A stretch of DNA of 64,000 bases from Carnegiea gigantea (lineage: Eukaryota; Streptophyta; Magnoliopsida; Caryophyllales; Cactaceae): NCBI GenBank assembly GCA_029747015.1, contig JAKOGI010000179.1, forward strand, positions 586,501 to 650,500, given 5' to 3'. Positions within the stretch are counted from its first letter, which is position 1. Each line of letters opens with the position of its first letter. Positions 22,101-35,200 of the stretch are shown here, in pieces. The notes beneath the pieces are model-generated. The model was not told the DNA's origin. It did no database searches and saw only the letters and a program-made list of their open reading frames with translations. Position numbers and translations under genes: made by a program.

Positions 22101-23965
22101 AATATCAATGGGGAAGGGAGGATGTAGCATTCCTAATTCCTAGCTAACCAGAAAAGAGCTGTACAAAAGTGGAGGACTAGAAGTCCCCTAAACCACACCA
22201 TTAATCAGGAACAGTAAGTGTTTTTTTTTTTGCCCCGGGGGGGGGATCGAGTGCTTCAATTGCACTTCACAGCTTCACACCAAACAACGGTAAACCCCAC
22301 AGAATCCCCTGCTTTATGGCATTACATAGATGCAGAGAAACCAATCCAAAATTATCAATCTGAAACTGAATTCTAAAACATCCTCCCCATCCTTTCCAGC
22401 GAAAGAACCCACAGAATAGTGCTTTCTCCAAGACCCCACAAGCTGATCAGCAAACTTTGTGAGAATTATCCCCTGGCAACTCCTTCTCATCTGACATCTG
22501 TACCAGCCAAAATAATATGATTGGAGAAAGTAGGATAACCGACAAGACAGAACCAAATGGGTTACGGTCATGCCTCCGCAGAGTACAAAATGCGCATGAC
22601 GGGGAGATTGCCTTGTTTGGTATCTGAATATAGAATCCTTCATTAGCACTGATCTTCTCCAAGATGATGTCAAATCAAAAACCCCAAAACCGCTTTCAAA
22701 AAGTCGATTTTCATATTAATAATCTAGAGACCTATTTTCCTCCAGATATCTAGAAAAATCACTTTTAGGCAATTTGTATTTTTACAGTTTCAATGATTAT
22801 GAACGAAAACAAAACACCTCGCTAAATTGTCCTATACCCCCTCCCCTTCCCCCCCCCCAAAAAAAAAACCCAGTCCTTAAAACGTGCGGTAAGCAGTGAA
22901 TGAGAATTAATCTAACGAAAAGCAGAAAAACCTATCCTCATTTCAGGGGTAAGATTGGTAGATCTAACCCCTCCCACACCCTAGCCATGTGAACCATCAG
23001 GTATGGATTTGGATTTGAATGAAGCAAGAGACCGAAAATGAATATGAATTTTGCAATTTGAGCAATTGCTCCTAAAAGAATCTACATCCGGAGGAACCAA
23101 ATGAATTTGCAGGCAACACCCTCCAAAATCCAGCAAAAAGCATTACTCCACCCAGGAGGTTAGAATTATTCGAATATGCACCTCCATCCCAAATTTACCA
23201 TCCCTTCAATTGCAACATTATCAACAAAAAAGAAAATGATGCATGTGGACCAACTTGTTCATTTTCTAGTTATTACCCCAAAATCTAGTGATGGGTTGAT
23301 TAGCTAGCAAATCATGGTAAGCAAGGAAGTGGATTTTTCTTTCTCCAATTTGTGGTGAAAATCAATCGAACCCAATCAATTAGTTAGCAGCAGACAACGC
23401 AGTCAGAAAAATGCATAGTATTCAAGAAACCCCATAGTGCTGTTGATATATTGGCGACGAGATCAATCCTGGGGATCAAGAACTGCAATGTGATCAACCT
23501 CGTAAGCCGAAATTAAGAACATAACTCAGTTCAAGATAGAGCACGCAATACAACTATCAAAAACCCTAAACCCCAAATTGAGACTAACAATAAAAATTTC
23601 CGTATCATACAAGGACACCCACTTGGGCGAAGGAAAAGAAGTATCAAGAAAGAATCAAATTCGACAAAATTAGCCCAAAAACAGCCAGACAAAAGCACCC
23701 ATTTCGCAATATCAATAAAATTACAGAAAATTTAAAGAAACGAGAAATTACCCGCGAAATCCTCGATAAAAATCAAGAAAACCCCACATTTGGAAGGCAA
23801 AAAAGAAGACCCAAATGGGGAATTTCAATGGAGGCCAGAAAAAGAGGTGAGATTTGAGGTTCTCACCTGAAGTTGTTCGACGGGCAAGGGGCCATGCTGA
23901 ATTTCTTCGGTTTCTTCCGATTCTTGAGCTATAACCCTTTGGTTCTTTTGCTGCTGCTGCTCCAT
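19185..23965 (-). CDS. RAD51: DNA repair and recombination protein RAD51
   Basis: RAD51 forms ATP-dependent filaments on single-stranded DNA and carries out strand exchange in homologous recombination in the nucleus. Nine coding exons, all with GT-AG borders and matching phases: 23867-23965, 21702-21846, 21504-21614, 21317-21408, 20759-20853, 20574-20687, 19909-20038, 19398-19519, 19185-19308. They total 1032 bp, or 343 residues, close to human (339) and other plant RAD51. Residues about 38-80 form the helix-hairpin-helix N-domain; Walker A is GEFRCGKT (131-138) and Walker B is LMIVD (222-226); [22 protein letters not shown] and [11 protein letters not shown] follow. The sequence is RAD51-like throughout, not DMC1-like. 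The first intron is about 2 kb. No stop or frameshift was found, so it is probably functional. Confidence 0.97.
20128..20236. repeat. 55-bp tandem duplication in RAD51 intron 6
   Basis: Two adjacent diverged copies (about 20128-20182 and 20182-20236) share ccagaaatgat, cacagca and aatgccaacat. They lie in the intron between exons 6 and 7. A local replication-slippage origin is likely. Confidence 0.75.
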
Positions 23966-24119
23966 TTTCCCCCTTTGAGATTTGGCCACAAAACCCAGAA
24001 AACTGGGGACTTTGAAAGTTAGAGAGAGAAAGGAGTGAAAGAGAGGGGGCTAGAAGGAATGAGTGCTGGTGTGCTACGACAATGTACAGCTACAACTTGG
24101 CATTCAAAGTGTTTACTGA

Positions 24120-24129
24120 GGCGCCAAAA
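24120..24129 (-). promoter_or_regulatory. E2F-like site upstream of RAD51
   Basis: On the minus strand this reads TTTTGGCGCC, which matches the E2F consensus TTTSSCGC. It lies about 155 bp upstream of the RAD51 start codon. E2F control of S-phase and recombination genes is well known in plants, so a role in cell-cycle regulation of RAD51 is plausible, but this is inferred from the motif and position only. Confidence 0.6.
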
Positions 24130-24533
24130 GAATAAAGTGGAATAGTGGATGATGCTTATTTAATTTGGTCCTTCAGTGGTTCGTGCTATGCAAGCTTCGT
24201 GGAGTTCAATAGTGCATCCCTTGTGGGTCTCAATTTCTCCATGGTTTCCGGACAGGTTCTCCTCCTTTTCTTTTTCTAATACCGTAATGTATAGCAAGCC
24301 CAGTAGCCCACTATGTAATCATAAGTTGTTGCAACATGATTGGCGTAATGAGTAATTACAAGTCATCTTATAAATTATGAGTTGATGAGGTATTATCGGG
24401 GATACTTGGTTGCAAGATTTTTTTGGAACAAAAGTATTATGGCCTGATTTTTGTTATTTTGACTTATCAAATAATTAATTGTAGTGTTCAATAAAAAATC
24501 ATTTAAAATAGTTGTTTTGGCCCAAATAGCTCT
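24130..24533. other. RAD51 upstream region / intergenic
   Basis: No gene is seen. The region includes the RAD51 upstream sequence and ends in a CT-dinucleotide run next to the poly(A) end of LINE-B. Confidence 0.5.
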
Positions 24534-24559
24534 CTCTCTCTCTTTTTTTTTTTAATCAC

Positions 24560-27500
24560 AAAGGGAAGGATTTTATTCATCTAACTTCAAATGGAAACAT
24601 AAATCATCAAGAGTCAAATTGAAAACACAATCTAGCCCATTCTCTAGCCAAACTCGGGAAGCCGAGAAATAGGGCTGAAGATGCACTATAGCATTAGCAA
24701 CTTTGTTTCCTTCCCTACCAACAAATGAAAAAGCACAAAAATCAAACTTGTTACTAAGGCTAATAATACTGTCAATTATGAGTCGCTATATCGAAGGCAA
24801 TCTGTTGTTTCTTCTTCAACTTCGTGATCGAGGCTTGACAATCCCCTTCTATGATGACGCTACGAAACCCTTGACGTTGAGCTTCCTGGATAGCAAACCG
24901 GCAAGCCCGAGCCTCCTCTATTTTGGGGCCCAGAAAGTTTGGACCTTGCTACACCACTGAGACCACAACATCCCCCTCTCCCACCAACTGCCTAGCTTTG
25001 CACCATCAAAGTTGATTTTCATATAACCATGGGGGGCATCTCCATGTAAGAGTCTTCCCGCTCTTTCACCACTCCTGTCCGTCGCATCAGTTTTTTTGGA
25101 AATCATGGACAAATTTCAAAGCTTGAGTCCACACTTTGGTGTCCATAGAGAAGCCTTCTTCCAAGAGACACTTACATCAAGTGTTCCACACACTCCAAGT
25201 TTTAACAATAAAATTAGATCATTGGTCAATTTCTAGTTGTTCTATTGCGAAAAAGAAAACGTCCCATACTGTGTCAGCCAAGATTGATGCCACTAAATTA
25301 CTAAATTGAGTCTCCATCCATATGGCTCTCGCTAATGGGCATTGGTAAAGCGCATGAACATCTGCCTCCTCCAACGCATCACACACACTACACCGCATAG
25401 CAAAATTCAGAATCCTCCGAGCTAGGCATCCCGCAGTAGGTAATACACTAGAGCAGCATCTCCACACAAAAAGCTTGATTCTAGGAGGTACACAGAAGCG
25501 CCACACAGCCCTCCTTCCCTTCCCACCTCCAGTTCCGCTCCCTTGAGGGAGATTCTCTCTTCTTTTGTTGGATATAGTGATAGGCAGTTTTCACTGATAG
25601 CTCTCCGTTGGTAGCATAATGCCACTCCAGACGATCATATGGCCATGAGCAGCTCAATGGGATACATTTAGTAAGGTCAACATCCACCGGTAAGAAAACC
25701 AATTCAAGCATATCTACCCGCCAATCCCCTTTATCTCTATCAATAAAATCACCCACACGTAGTTTGGCTTAAATGGAGTAGTCACCTTAAGTGAGCTTGG
25801 TCTTAGAACCCACTGCGACTCCCAAATGTTTAAGGACAGCCCATCATCAACTCTCCACCTAGTGCCTTCCTGAATAACCCATCTTGCACCCCATAAACTT
25901 CTACATGCGTAGCTTGGACGGTTCCCTAGCTCTGCATCAAGCAAAGAACATTGGGGAAGTGGATACCCTTAAAGGGTCTACTTACCAAGGCATTCGGATT
26001 TTATAGCAATCTCCATAATTGTTGTGCTAAGAGTACCAGATAAAGTCTTCCAAATTTTGAAACCCCAGCCCTCCATCAAGCTTGCTTCGGTACGATCGGT
26101 CCTTGCTAATAAGATGAACTTTCCTAGAATCCTTTGTATGTCCCCATCAAAATCGAATAATTAAATATTGCATCTTGTCACATAGCTCTTTTGGGAACTT
26201 AAATATGCTCATTGAATACGTCGAGATTGCTTGAGCCACTGCTTTTACTAGTACTTCCCGACCCGCCCAGGAGAGGTGATGGTTCATCTACCCGTTTAAG
26301 CGTTACTAATTCAATCTTTAATGTGGAGAAAAAGCTTCTTCTTGGAACGACCCACTCTAGTGGAAAGCCCTAAATATTTATCATGAGATAGCACTTCATT
26401 GATGTCGAAAATAATCAGAGTATTCTCTTTAATGCTCTGAGGGGTCCCTTTGCTAAACATTACCTGGGTTTTGTCACAATTAATCTACTGACCCAAAGAT
26501 GCCTCATAAGTGTCCAAGATATTTTTCACCACTTCAATCTGTCCTTCATATGCTTTGTAAGAAATAACAGTATCATCTGTAAACAAAAGGTGTGAAATAA
26601 TAGGAGCTTTCGGGCAAATACGATGTCCAAATAACATTCACCTCTCCATTGCACTAGATAATAGGTAGGATAGATCCTCCGCACAAAATAAGAACAGGTA
26701 GGGAGAAATAGGGTCACCCTGGCGGAGGCCCCTCAATGGTTTTACAAACCCCATTGGCTTAGCATTTAGTAACAACGAGAACGTGGCTGACTTTTCACAT
26801 CTCATTACCAAGTCGATCCAACCCTGGCTGAACCCTAGTTTCTGCATGACTCTTCGAAGAAAAATCCACTCAACTCTGTCATACGCCTTTAACATATCTA
26901 ACTTGATGGCCATAGTCACACTAGAGTGACAATGCATTGAGTGAAAGACTTCGAACGCCATAAGAACATTATCAGTTATTAGCCGCCCAGGTGTAAATGC
27001 ACTCTGATAATCGGAAATGATTAAAGAAAGTATTTCCCTTAGACGATTAGTAATAACTTTAGTGACAAGCTTATACACTACGTTACATAAGCTTATCAGC
27101 CTAACGTCACTAATCTCAACTGGCTCATATTTTTTGGGGATCAAATCCACAAAGGTGTGGTTAAGACCTTCAGGGAAGACCCCCATTTCAGAATAGTTAT
27201 CACTGCAGCACAAATGTCCTCACCCACTATAGTCCAGTACCTCTGAAAAAAGAATGGATTCATACCATCAGGGCCCGGTGCCTTCCTCGGATGCATTTGT
27301 TTCTGTGCTCCATAAATTTCATCTTCATAGTACACTTTTTCCAATATAGTTTGCATATTATCTATAACCTTGGTAGGAATGAGGTCGATAACAATATCAA
27401 TATTAGATGCATCACTAGCTGTGAATAACTTGCCAAAATAGTTGACAATTATTTCCTCCATCTCTCGAATGTCAATATGAGCTTGTCATCTGTCCCCATT

Positions 27501-28622
27501 AAGCTCGAAATAGTGCTGTTGGCTTTCCTGATACTAGATTTACTATGAAACCAACTCGAATTTTTGTCCCCGAACCGGAGGATATCCACTCACGATTGTT
27601 GCCACCATAATATTTCCTCTTTTCTTCGCCACTTACTAATCTCCTCCAATAAAACTTTCCTATGTGCCACATTCTGAGTCCTGCAAGTTGTTCCTTTCTC
27701 CTCTTGATCTCCTCGTGCACATGGCCAAACTCATTCTTGTTCCAACATTGTACCGTACTCATACAATGGTCAATCTTATTTACACACCTACAGACTACAT
27801 CACCCGAGCCTCCCCTCCTCTATGCCTCCTTTATCACCTCCTCACATCGGTTAACCTCAACCCACATAACCTCGAACCGCCTTCTCCTTTGCGCCTTATG
27901 AGAGTACCTTAAAGGTTTAGTCTCTACCAAAAGTGGCAGATGGTAAGAGACTTGCTAATCTAGGTGGGTTACCTTGTAGCTTGGAAAGAGCCCTATCCAC
28001 TCCACATCTGCACCCATCCTATCCAATCTCTCCTCTATCGAGGCTGTCCCGTCACGGCCATGCCACCATATAAACTCGTATCCACTAAAGCCAAGATCTA
28101 ATAACACACAGTCTGCCAAATTGGAAAGCATCCAGCATGTGCTGTGATTTTGGTGGGCCGCCTACCTTTTCATGATTATACATTATGTCGTTTACATCTT
28201 CCTCCATCAGTCACGATAAGGACAACTGCCCCTTGAGTTTGCCCATCAACTCATATGTAAGCCGCTAGTTTTGTGTCTCAGGCCACCCATATATGTCTAT
28301 AAAGCACCAGTGAGGATCCCTATTCTTCCATATAACACTCACGTTGATATGGTGGAGCGATTGGGATAATAATGTTACTTGGATTTCTTTCACCCAAAGC
28401 AAAGCTAAGCCTTCTAATCAATCTCTAGAATCAACATAAATACCATTAAGTTCATGCCCATTCACAGACAACATTCTTTGTGTCAATTGATGCATTTCTA
28501 CACTGCTCATTTTGGTTTCAGCTAAGAAGACCAAACTCAGCTTGATTCTCTGCAACAACCCAGGAGGTCATTTCCTGCCTGGGATCACTAAGCCCCCGAC
28601 AGTTTAGACATAGTAGACTCAT
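24560..28622 (-). pseudogene. LINE-B ORF2 (endonuclease, reverse transcriptase, zf-RVT, RNase H)
   Basis: The start is taken at ATG 28622, followed by MSLLCLNCRGLSDPR, the standard endonuclease opening. Around 28000-28100 an IEERLDR-x9-WIGLFPS motif marks the endonuclease end. RT motifs: HPRKAPGPDG (about 27290), SLCNVVYKLVTK, FTPGRLITDN, AIKLDMLKAYDRVEW, GLRQGDPISPYLF (26638-27213), and FTDD at 26572-26583 in place of FADD. zf-RVT with CSVCDALEEADVHALYQC lies at 25219-25506. RNase H with INFDGA and REGNKVANA lies at about 24660-25110. Several frameshifts and stops are present. Confidence 0.87.
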
Positions 28623-28649
28623 GGCTGCGGTCGGGATTGCTCTGCGACC

Positions 28650-29702
28650 ACTGCCTTCTCATCATTATCGGTACGTCTTTTGGCTGAGCATTCACATGCC
28701 TTATCGTGGTCGTCACACCAAAATTTACACATTTACTCTTTTTCCTTTTACATTCCTTAGTCCCTCCTTGCATTTCGGCCTCGTCGTCTACTAGCATGTG
28801 CTATGTATCCTCTGTGCCACCCATCACAGCCTTCACAGGAGGGGTCGTTGAGGACATCCCCAGTGAAAACAGTAGTCTCGTCTTTGCTTTGGACGCTTCC
28901 TTATTCTTTCGAAATGCCATGAACAATTTTTTCTCCTCGTATTTTTTGACTTTCGCGTTTATACGTTTAGACTTGATAGGGGATGCTCGTAACCACTCCC
29001 CATTCTAATGTTTTGACTCATCAACATCTCCATCGACCATGTCACACCCTTTGAGAGTGTGTCCCACTCTACCATACCTAAGACAAAAGTTCAGTAATGT
29101 TACATAGCCCAGATCTATCCATATAGCTTGCCCTTTTACCACTGTTTTGACCCCACACCTGAGAGGCTTGTTTATGTCAATGTCCACTTGAAAATTTATG
29201 AATTTATCAGCACCATAGTATAGATTTTCGTTGTCACAAGCGTAGACCGTGCCCATTGTGCGGCCAAAAATCGAGTAAAAGCATAGGTTTGCTTCAAAAA
29301 GGGAACTCCATACGCCTGTACCCACAGTCGAGCAGTATCAAATTTAACCTCAGTTGGTTACCCCATGCTTGTAATCTTCCGTAAGAGTAAGATATGTCCA
29401 TCAAAAGCCTAAGGACCCTCATCTAGCACATATCATTTGTTGGCCTCAGAGAAAAACTAGAACGAGAACAAATTCTTATCCAGATCCCGGATTATGACCC
29501 CCTTTGCAGGCTTCCAGACATTCTTCAAGACCATTTTCATGGCTCCTCCATTGAAATAATTGTCTGTCAATAGTTTCCCCCAAAGGCATAGGAAAATTTG
29601 CTCTAGCCGCTCGTTATATTCATCTTCATCACATACAACTACATGTTCTTCCTCCTGTGTAAGTTTCAAATGGTTCCACGCATTCTCTAATCCCGACGCC
29701 AT
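28650..29702 (-). pseudogene. LINE-B ORF1 (DUF4283-like, degenerate zinc knuckle)
   Basis: The start is taken at ATG 29702 (MASGLENAWNHLKLT), which precedes the DUF4283 opening; WGKLLTDNYFNGGAMKMVL follows (29457-29702). A second frame (29005-29325) holds GQAIWIDLGY and the knuckle LLNFCLRYGRVGHTLKGC, in which the second Cys is replaced by Tyr. At least one frameshift separates the parts. Confidence 0.8.
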
Positions 29703-30041
29703 CGATAAGGATACTAACGTCATCCAGGAGAAATTGCAAAGACCCTAGTTTTATCACGTATGGATCTTTTCGCAGACCTAGGGTTTATGGTATCCAAACG
29801 ATAGAAGACAAATCAAAAGAACTTGATAGCTATGGCCTATAATGAGGTAAAACCAATCAACAAAAGCCTCATGAGTAAATCAAAGGCAACATACTCACAC
29901 ACTCTAGGGTTTAATCACCTAGAAGAGGAGAGAGCAAGACTAGGGTTCTTCCCTAGTGGTATTTCACAATAACATGGAGCTCGTATAGAAATCGAATTGA
30001 ACTATAAATTAAATTGGAACGCAACTCTTCCAAATATCTCT

Positions 30042-32150
30042 TTTTGAAAAGGTTATTTTAAATAGTCTTTTCTAAATAATCTTTTGTGGAAATGACCAAA
30101 TTACCATAGATTTTGGAGAAATTACATATGTACATTAAATCTTATGTACCTATTGCAATAACCTTAGAGAAAAATTATCATATGATCAACTTATATAGTA
30201 TCATGATAATTATGTTACTTATATTTTGCTTATTTTTAATTATTTTTTCAAATGGATTGTTTTATTTATTTTACTTTACTGATGCTTTTACAACCATTGT
30301 GAAAAATATATCTTTTAACAAATTAATCATAGTGGACATTGTTGAAACCTAGTGACTACTGGCAACTCTAATTGCATGTAGAATAAACTTATCAAAGTGG
30401 ACAACCAAGGTCCAGAGTAAATTATATTTAATTAGTTTGTTCACTTTAAAAAATAATTTTAAGTGAAAATATTAATTTAGAAGGTTGAGATTGTAGGATA
30501 ATAATCAATGGTCTTAATTGATTCTACTGTGATGGTTATCACTAAGCACTAACCACCGTAGAAAAAATTCATGACCTATTTAAAAATAATGTAAATTTTA
30601 ATTCATAAGAAAAGAAAAAGTCATGTCTAACAAATAACACAAGAAGTCTATACAACACGTGTATCATGTAAATAGATAGTAATTGAAAAGAAATTGAGAT
30701 AATTAACTGATGAATACAAATAATGTAGAATAAGTAGGAAAATTAGGATTTTTTAATTGGGGATTAGGAAAATTAGGTTTTATGAATAAAAATAATTTGT
30801 ACATATGACGTAAACTTAATTATTGTTAAAATAAATTACATGACCAATAAATAAAAAATCATGTCCAATTAAATAGTAAATTAGAGAATGGGCGTGCATG
30901 AAATCAGAAATAGATTATTTTACCAAACACCTTTTTGAGAAACAACTTATCCAAATAGCTAATATAAATGGCTGATTCAAACAACTAATCTCTCCAACTG
31001 TGAGAGTCTTATATTACAGTGAATGTTATCTACTTTTGTGTTCTTTTGTTTATTTTTCGATGAACAAATTACTATTCAAAGGCAAAGTGACTCTTCAATG
31101 GAATTCGCGCTTTAAATGCGACCTCTTATGTCAGAAGAATGTCCCTACCCAGAAGACTACGTCAGTCCAACATCTGTTACCAAGAAGATACCAAAAAGAT
31201 ATTATAACATATCTATGCATTTCTTCTTTAGGTAGTATTATGAAACAAAAGTTATGGAAAAATGAGTGATCAAGATGTATAAAGTATCTTTTTGGAATGG
31301 AGATTGTACTTTGATATTAGAACTTGTATTTGTTTGCATTTGATATGACTTGTAGATAGCTTATGACTTAACATTTAGTGATCGAAAAAATGACTTAATA
31401 TTTAATGAATGTTTTGCATTTTCTAGCCAAAGGAAAAAAAAAGTGTAGGAAGGTTATGGAAAAGATTTGCTAAAGTTCAAGAAGGCATATGACCAAATCT
31501 AGAGTTGAGAATGTCTAACCTAACATGATAATATGACACGAACCCGACCCGAAGTTACTGAGAGAAACCCGAGCCCGACCTGAACCGAACCGATTTTGGC
31601 TCGAAGTTGATACGATTTGACCGTTTAACATGAAAACATGTTATTTTTCAATTTAAGGCAAATATAGACTATTTTCAATACCGACATAAAATTGACCTGT
31701 TTATTAAATAGGTCGACCCAACCTTACCCGTTTTCCAACTCTAACCAAATCATTTTTAATGATCCACCGTCCTTGAAAAGATATCATTTTTACGACCAAA
31801 TCATGAAACGAAATCTTTCTATTAGTTTTTAGTAGTTTTATATTGTTCTAAACTTTTCATTGAGTTGGTTTCTCTGACATGACATTAGAAGTTTGCTTCT
31901 TGCTATTGAGCTAATTAGCCCTCTCCTACACAAACAATACGTTGAATTATGTCATGTCAGATTTTGCATTTTCCCACACACCATAAGTGCTATTGGGTTG
32001 AACAATAAGTAGGTTTCTCACCCAAACCAAAAAAAAAAAAAAAAAGAAGTATATTATTTTGCACAAACAGTGTCAAGTCAGTCATATGCACATGCTTATA
32101 TTCACAAAAATTCTGTCTAAGGTTAATGATATAATCAAATCGTTAAAATT
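30042..32150. other. AT-rich intergenic DNA with a short CCCGACC-type repeat
   Basis: No gene is recognised. About 31505-31740 is rich in cccgacc and gaaccgaacc words like those in the Mutator-like family at 5677-6794, and may be a fragment of a related repeat. The rest is AT-rich and the open frames in it are short and unconserved in appearance. Confidence 0.5.
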
Positions 32151-32224
32151 AAAAAAAAAAACCTGATCTGAGAAACTTTTCTATTGGACCACAATCAACT
32201 TCCTTTGCTGGTTGGAAGGAGTCA

Positions 32225-35200
32225 TCAATTGTACAATCCAAGGTGGATAGGCACATTTTTAGCCCTTTGAATCCAATCACCCTGTAAGAAAGGTATGACG
32301 GTGTATCCTTGTGCCTCTTGCCTAGAGATTTTCTTCTTATACCCAGCCCAAGAGACCCTTTTTGATAGGTCTGACCCTGGGCCATGGTTATTAAACTCGG
32401 CATAGTACAATGTCTTAAGGGCAAAGTCCCCTTGCCAGGGCAACCATCCTTGAGGTTGAACTAGGTCCCCGATCAGTGTCTCCATGATAATGGTCCTAGA
32501 GTATTCTTTCCAAGGTCGACCTAGGTAGGTCTTGACCTTGAACCGATCAGGCTCGAGGCTCTCATCAGGTAGGATTCGACAGTTGTGGAGGACAAACCCA
32601 GTGTTCTCATGTTTATCAGCTCGACCTTGAGCTGTGATAATGTTGTTTTGGTTTTGCATGGGTTTCTTAACCACTATCATGCAATTCTGAAAAATGGCAG
32701 ACGCATCTCCGAAGATGAAGTCTACGGTGCCGGTGATGAAGCAGGTTCTGTAGAACTGTCTATGTGCTTGAGCATAGAGACTGCCTTGATATGCATCCAT
32801 TCGACAATTGACGAAGATGGCACGGTCTGCTTGTACACGAAGGGCGACTGCTTGATGCTTCTGTGGGCCTGCTGTATTCTCGAATCCCATGCCGATGCCA
32901 ATGAATCCTTCTCCCAACACAGCTGCAAGTCAATTTGTTATTAATTAGTTAGCATTTAACCAAAAGTAATTTGCATTCTACATATATGCATTCAGCTTAG
33001 TTATGCACATGCACGTGTTAGATCTATCTATTTTCTAAAAGTATCAGATGGTTAATTTTGATCTAAATGAATTGTCAAATATACAATACTCATATAGGAG
33101 TTCTAAACAAACCAACATAGGTTGGTTTAAGTGGTTTGACACTTATTCTCCTTAAGTAAGGTCTCGGGTTCGAGTCTTGTAAATGGAGGAAATCCATGAT
33201 GAGGAAGCTCTACCTCTTATTGAGCCCAACAGTAACTCAATTCAATGAAATGGAGGATCCAAGACACCAAAAAAAAAATTTTTAAATAAAAAATTTATCT
33301 TTGCATAGGACCTATGAGTAAAATTTTCTTTTAGAATTATTAGTTGATGTATACCATCGCGACATCTTGATTTAGTTTTTACAATTTTTGTACTTTCCAA
33401 ATTCCTTTTACCTTCTTCATCATTGTATCAAATGTGTTTGGATCTCTGAATTTCTTATGTACAATCAATTATTCACGCACAAGCGTTTGAAGGTTCAAAA
33501 TTATTCAAACAAAGCTCGGAATCAAGGGGTGAAAAAAAATGAAAGAGTTAGATAATAAATCATTCCAAGATTTATCGAAATGTGAAGGAGCTCAAAAAAA
33601 ATCTTTAAAAAATGTGAGGTGTATAAAATAAATATTCTTGGCCAAATTGGTGATTGATATCATAGATGTATTTGAGTACAAATAAAGAGTTATGAAATGG
33701 AATTTTTTTTTTTTTTTTTTGGGTTTGGTGTGTGGGGTTTTTTTGGGGGGAGGGGGAGGGGTGTTAGAGGTATCAACAGATATAAAGTGTTAAATTTTAT
33801 AAATCAATTGGGTTTTTACTAAAGAATCATGCATATAAGTTCAAATAAGGTTTCAACCTAAAATTAATTGGCAATGGGTGGAGCAACTGGCGAGCTTATA
33901 TACATACTCAAGTCATTTAATTTCAGTAATATGGGACAATATCCACTATCATATTCTTGAAATTTTATCAATGTGGGACAATATCCATTTTCATACTCCA
34001 ACATAAACTCTCGAGACATTTCAAATTAGTTGTTACAAGCAGGTTTTATAGCTTTGAAATATTTTTTTACCCTCTTTATATAAGTAAGTATGAACCTCCG
34101 AATTCCTTATATGCAATAAGTTATTTATTCATAAGATTGTGATGTGTTAGCCTATGAAATTTCAAAATAATTCAAACAAAGTCAAGGAGAAAAAAAAAAT
34201 TTTAAAAAATAAGTAAGAGAAATTATTCCAACATTTCTAAAAATAGGAAGGAGGTAATAAAAATCTTTAGGGAAAAAAAAAGAGGTCTATAAAGGAAAAA
34301 TTCATCGCCAAATCTGTCCTTCAAATGATGAAAATGCATAATCATTAGTCATCTCAAGTTCACAACTTAATTAAAGATAGTAACGAAAGTAAGTCACTTT
34401 AATTGATAAAGACTTGAATTTTAGACCCGACATTTGTGTTCCCTACATACCAAGGGAAAAAACCCCTTAAAGTCCTGCTCTTTTCATTTGTAAATTCCAA
34501 TGTATCAACTTCAACCAAATTCAACCCACTTCAATAACTTCAATAAAAAAAAACTCACTTAAGCCAACTTCAACCAATTTCAACCTATTTCAACTTACTT
34601 CTCACTATTTTAACCAACTTCTATCCATCATATAAAAAAATTCAACCCATTTCTATCCACTTTAACCTACTTCAATCCACTTCAATCCCCAAAAAAAAAA
34701 AAAAAAACTCACGTCAACCTACTTCAACTCATATTTCTACTGATCTCAACCAAGTTCACCAATTTACTAACCCATACTTCTCAACGAAAAGAATAGACAT
34801 ATAGTAAACTTGTCCTCCTTATAAAGTTTTAATATCCTAATCCATTACATGTCAAAGTGACTTTTACTTTCTAAGGGATGCATTAATGATGAATCACATT
34901 GTTGAAAATATGAACAGAAATTGATTAAAGCCATACCAAAAGTTGCGGTTTGAAAGATGGGAGTTCCATCTGCATAATTTTTGTTGCCCATAACCGTAGT
35001 CTTTTGTGATCCATCACCGAACATGGTTATGTTGACCATCTCCTTGGTTATTGTCACATACTCCTCGTAAACACCTTCTTTGACGTAGATGTAAAGTCTG
35101 TAATAGCCCATTCATGCATGTGTTAATTCTAAGCGGAAATGATATAAGTGTAATTAGTGTCTATTTATTATCTAAACTTATCGAGTATAACATAGTGTCC

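Larger units (their letters stand above)
24534..30029 (-). mobile_element. LINE-B: decayed L1-type retrotransposon (about 5.5 kb)
   Basis: Minus-strand order from right to left: ORF1 (29702 to about 28650), ORF2 from ATG 28622 with endonuclease, reverse transcriptase, zf-RVT and RNase H to about 24560, then a T-run at 24543-24553 (the poly(A) tail). A possible imperfect duplication, ccaaata(g/t)ctct, lies at 24522-24533 and 30030-30041 (one mismatch in 12). The boundaries depend on it and are tentative. No large insertion is seen. The sequence differs enough from LINE-A that the two are separate lineages or old copies. Confidence 0.85.

Noticed and set aside
19185..23965. Possibility that the recombinase gene is DMC1
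   Set aside because: The N-terminus and the motifs [25 protein letters not shown] region, [15 protein letters not shown] and [11 protein letters not shown] are of RAD51 type throughout.
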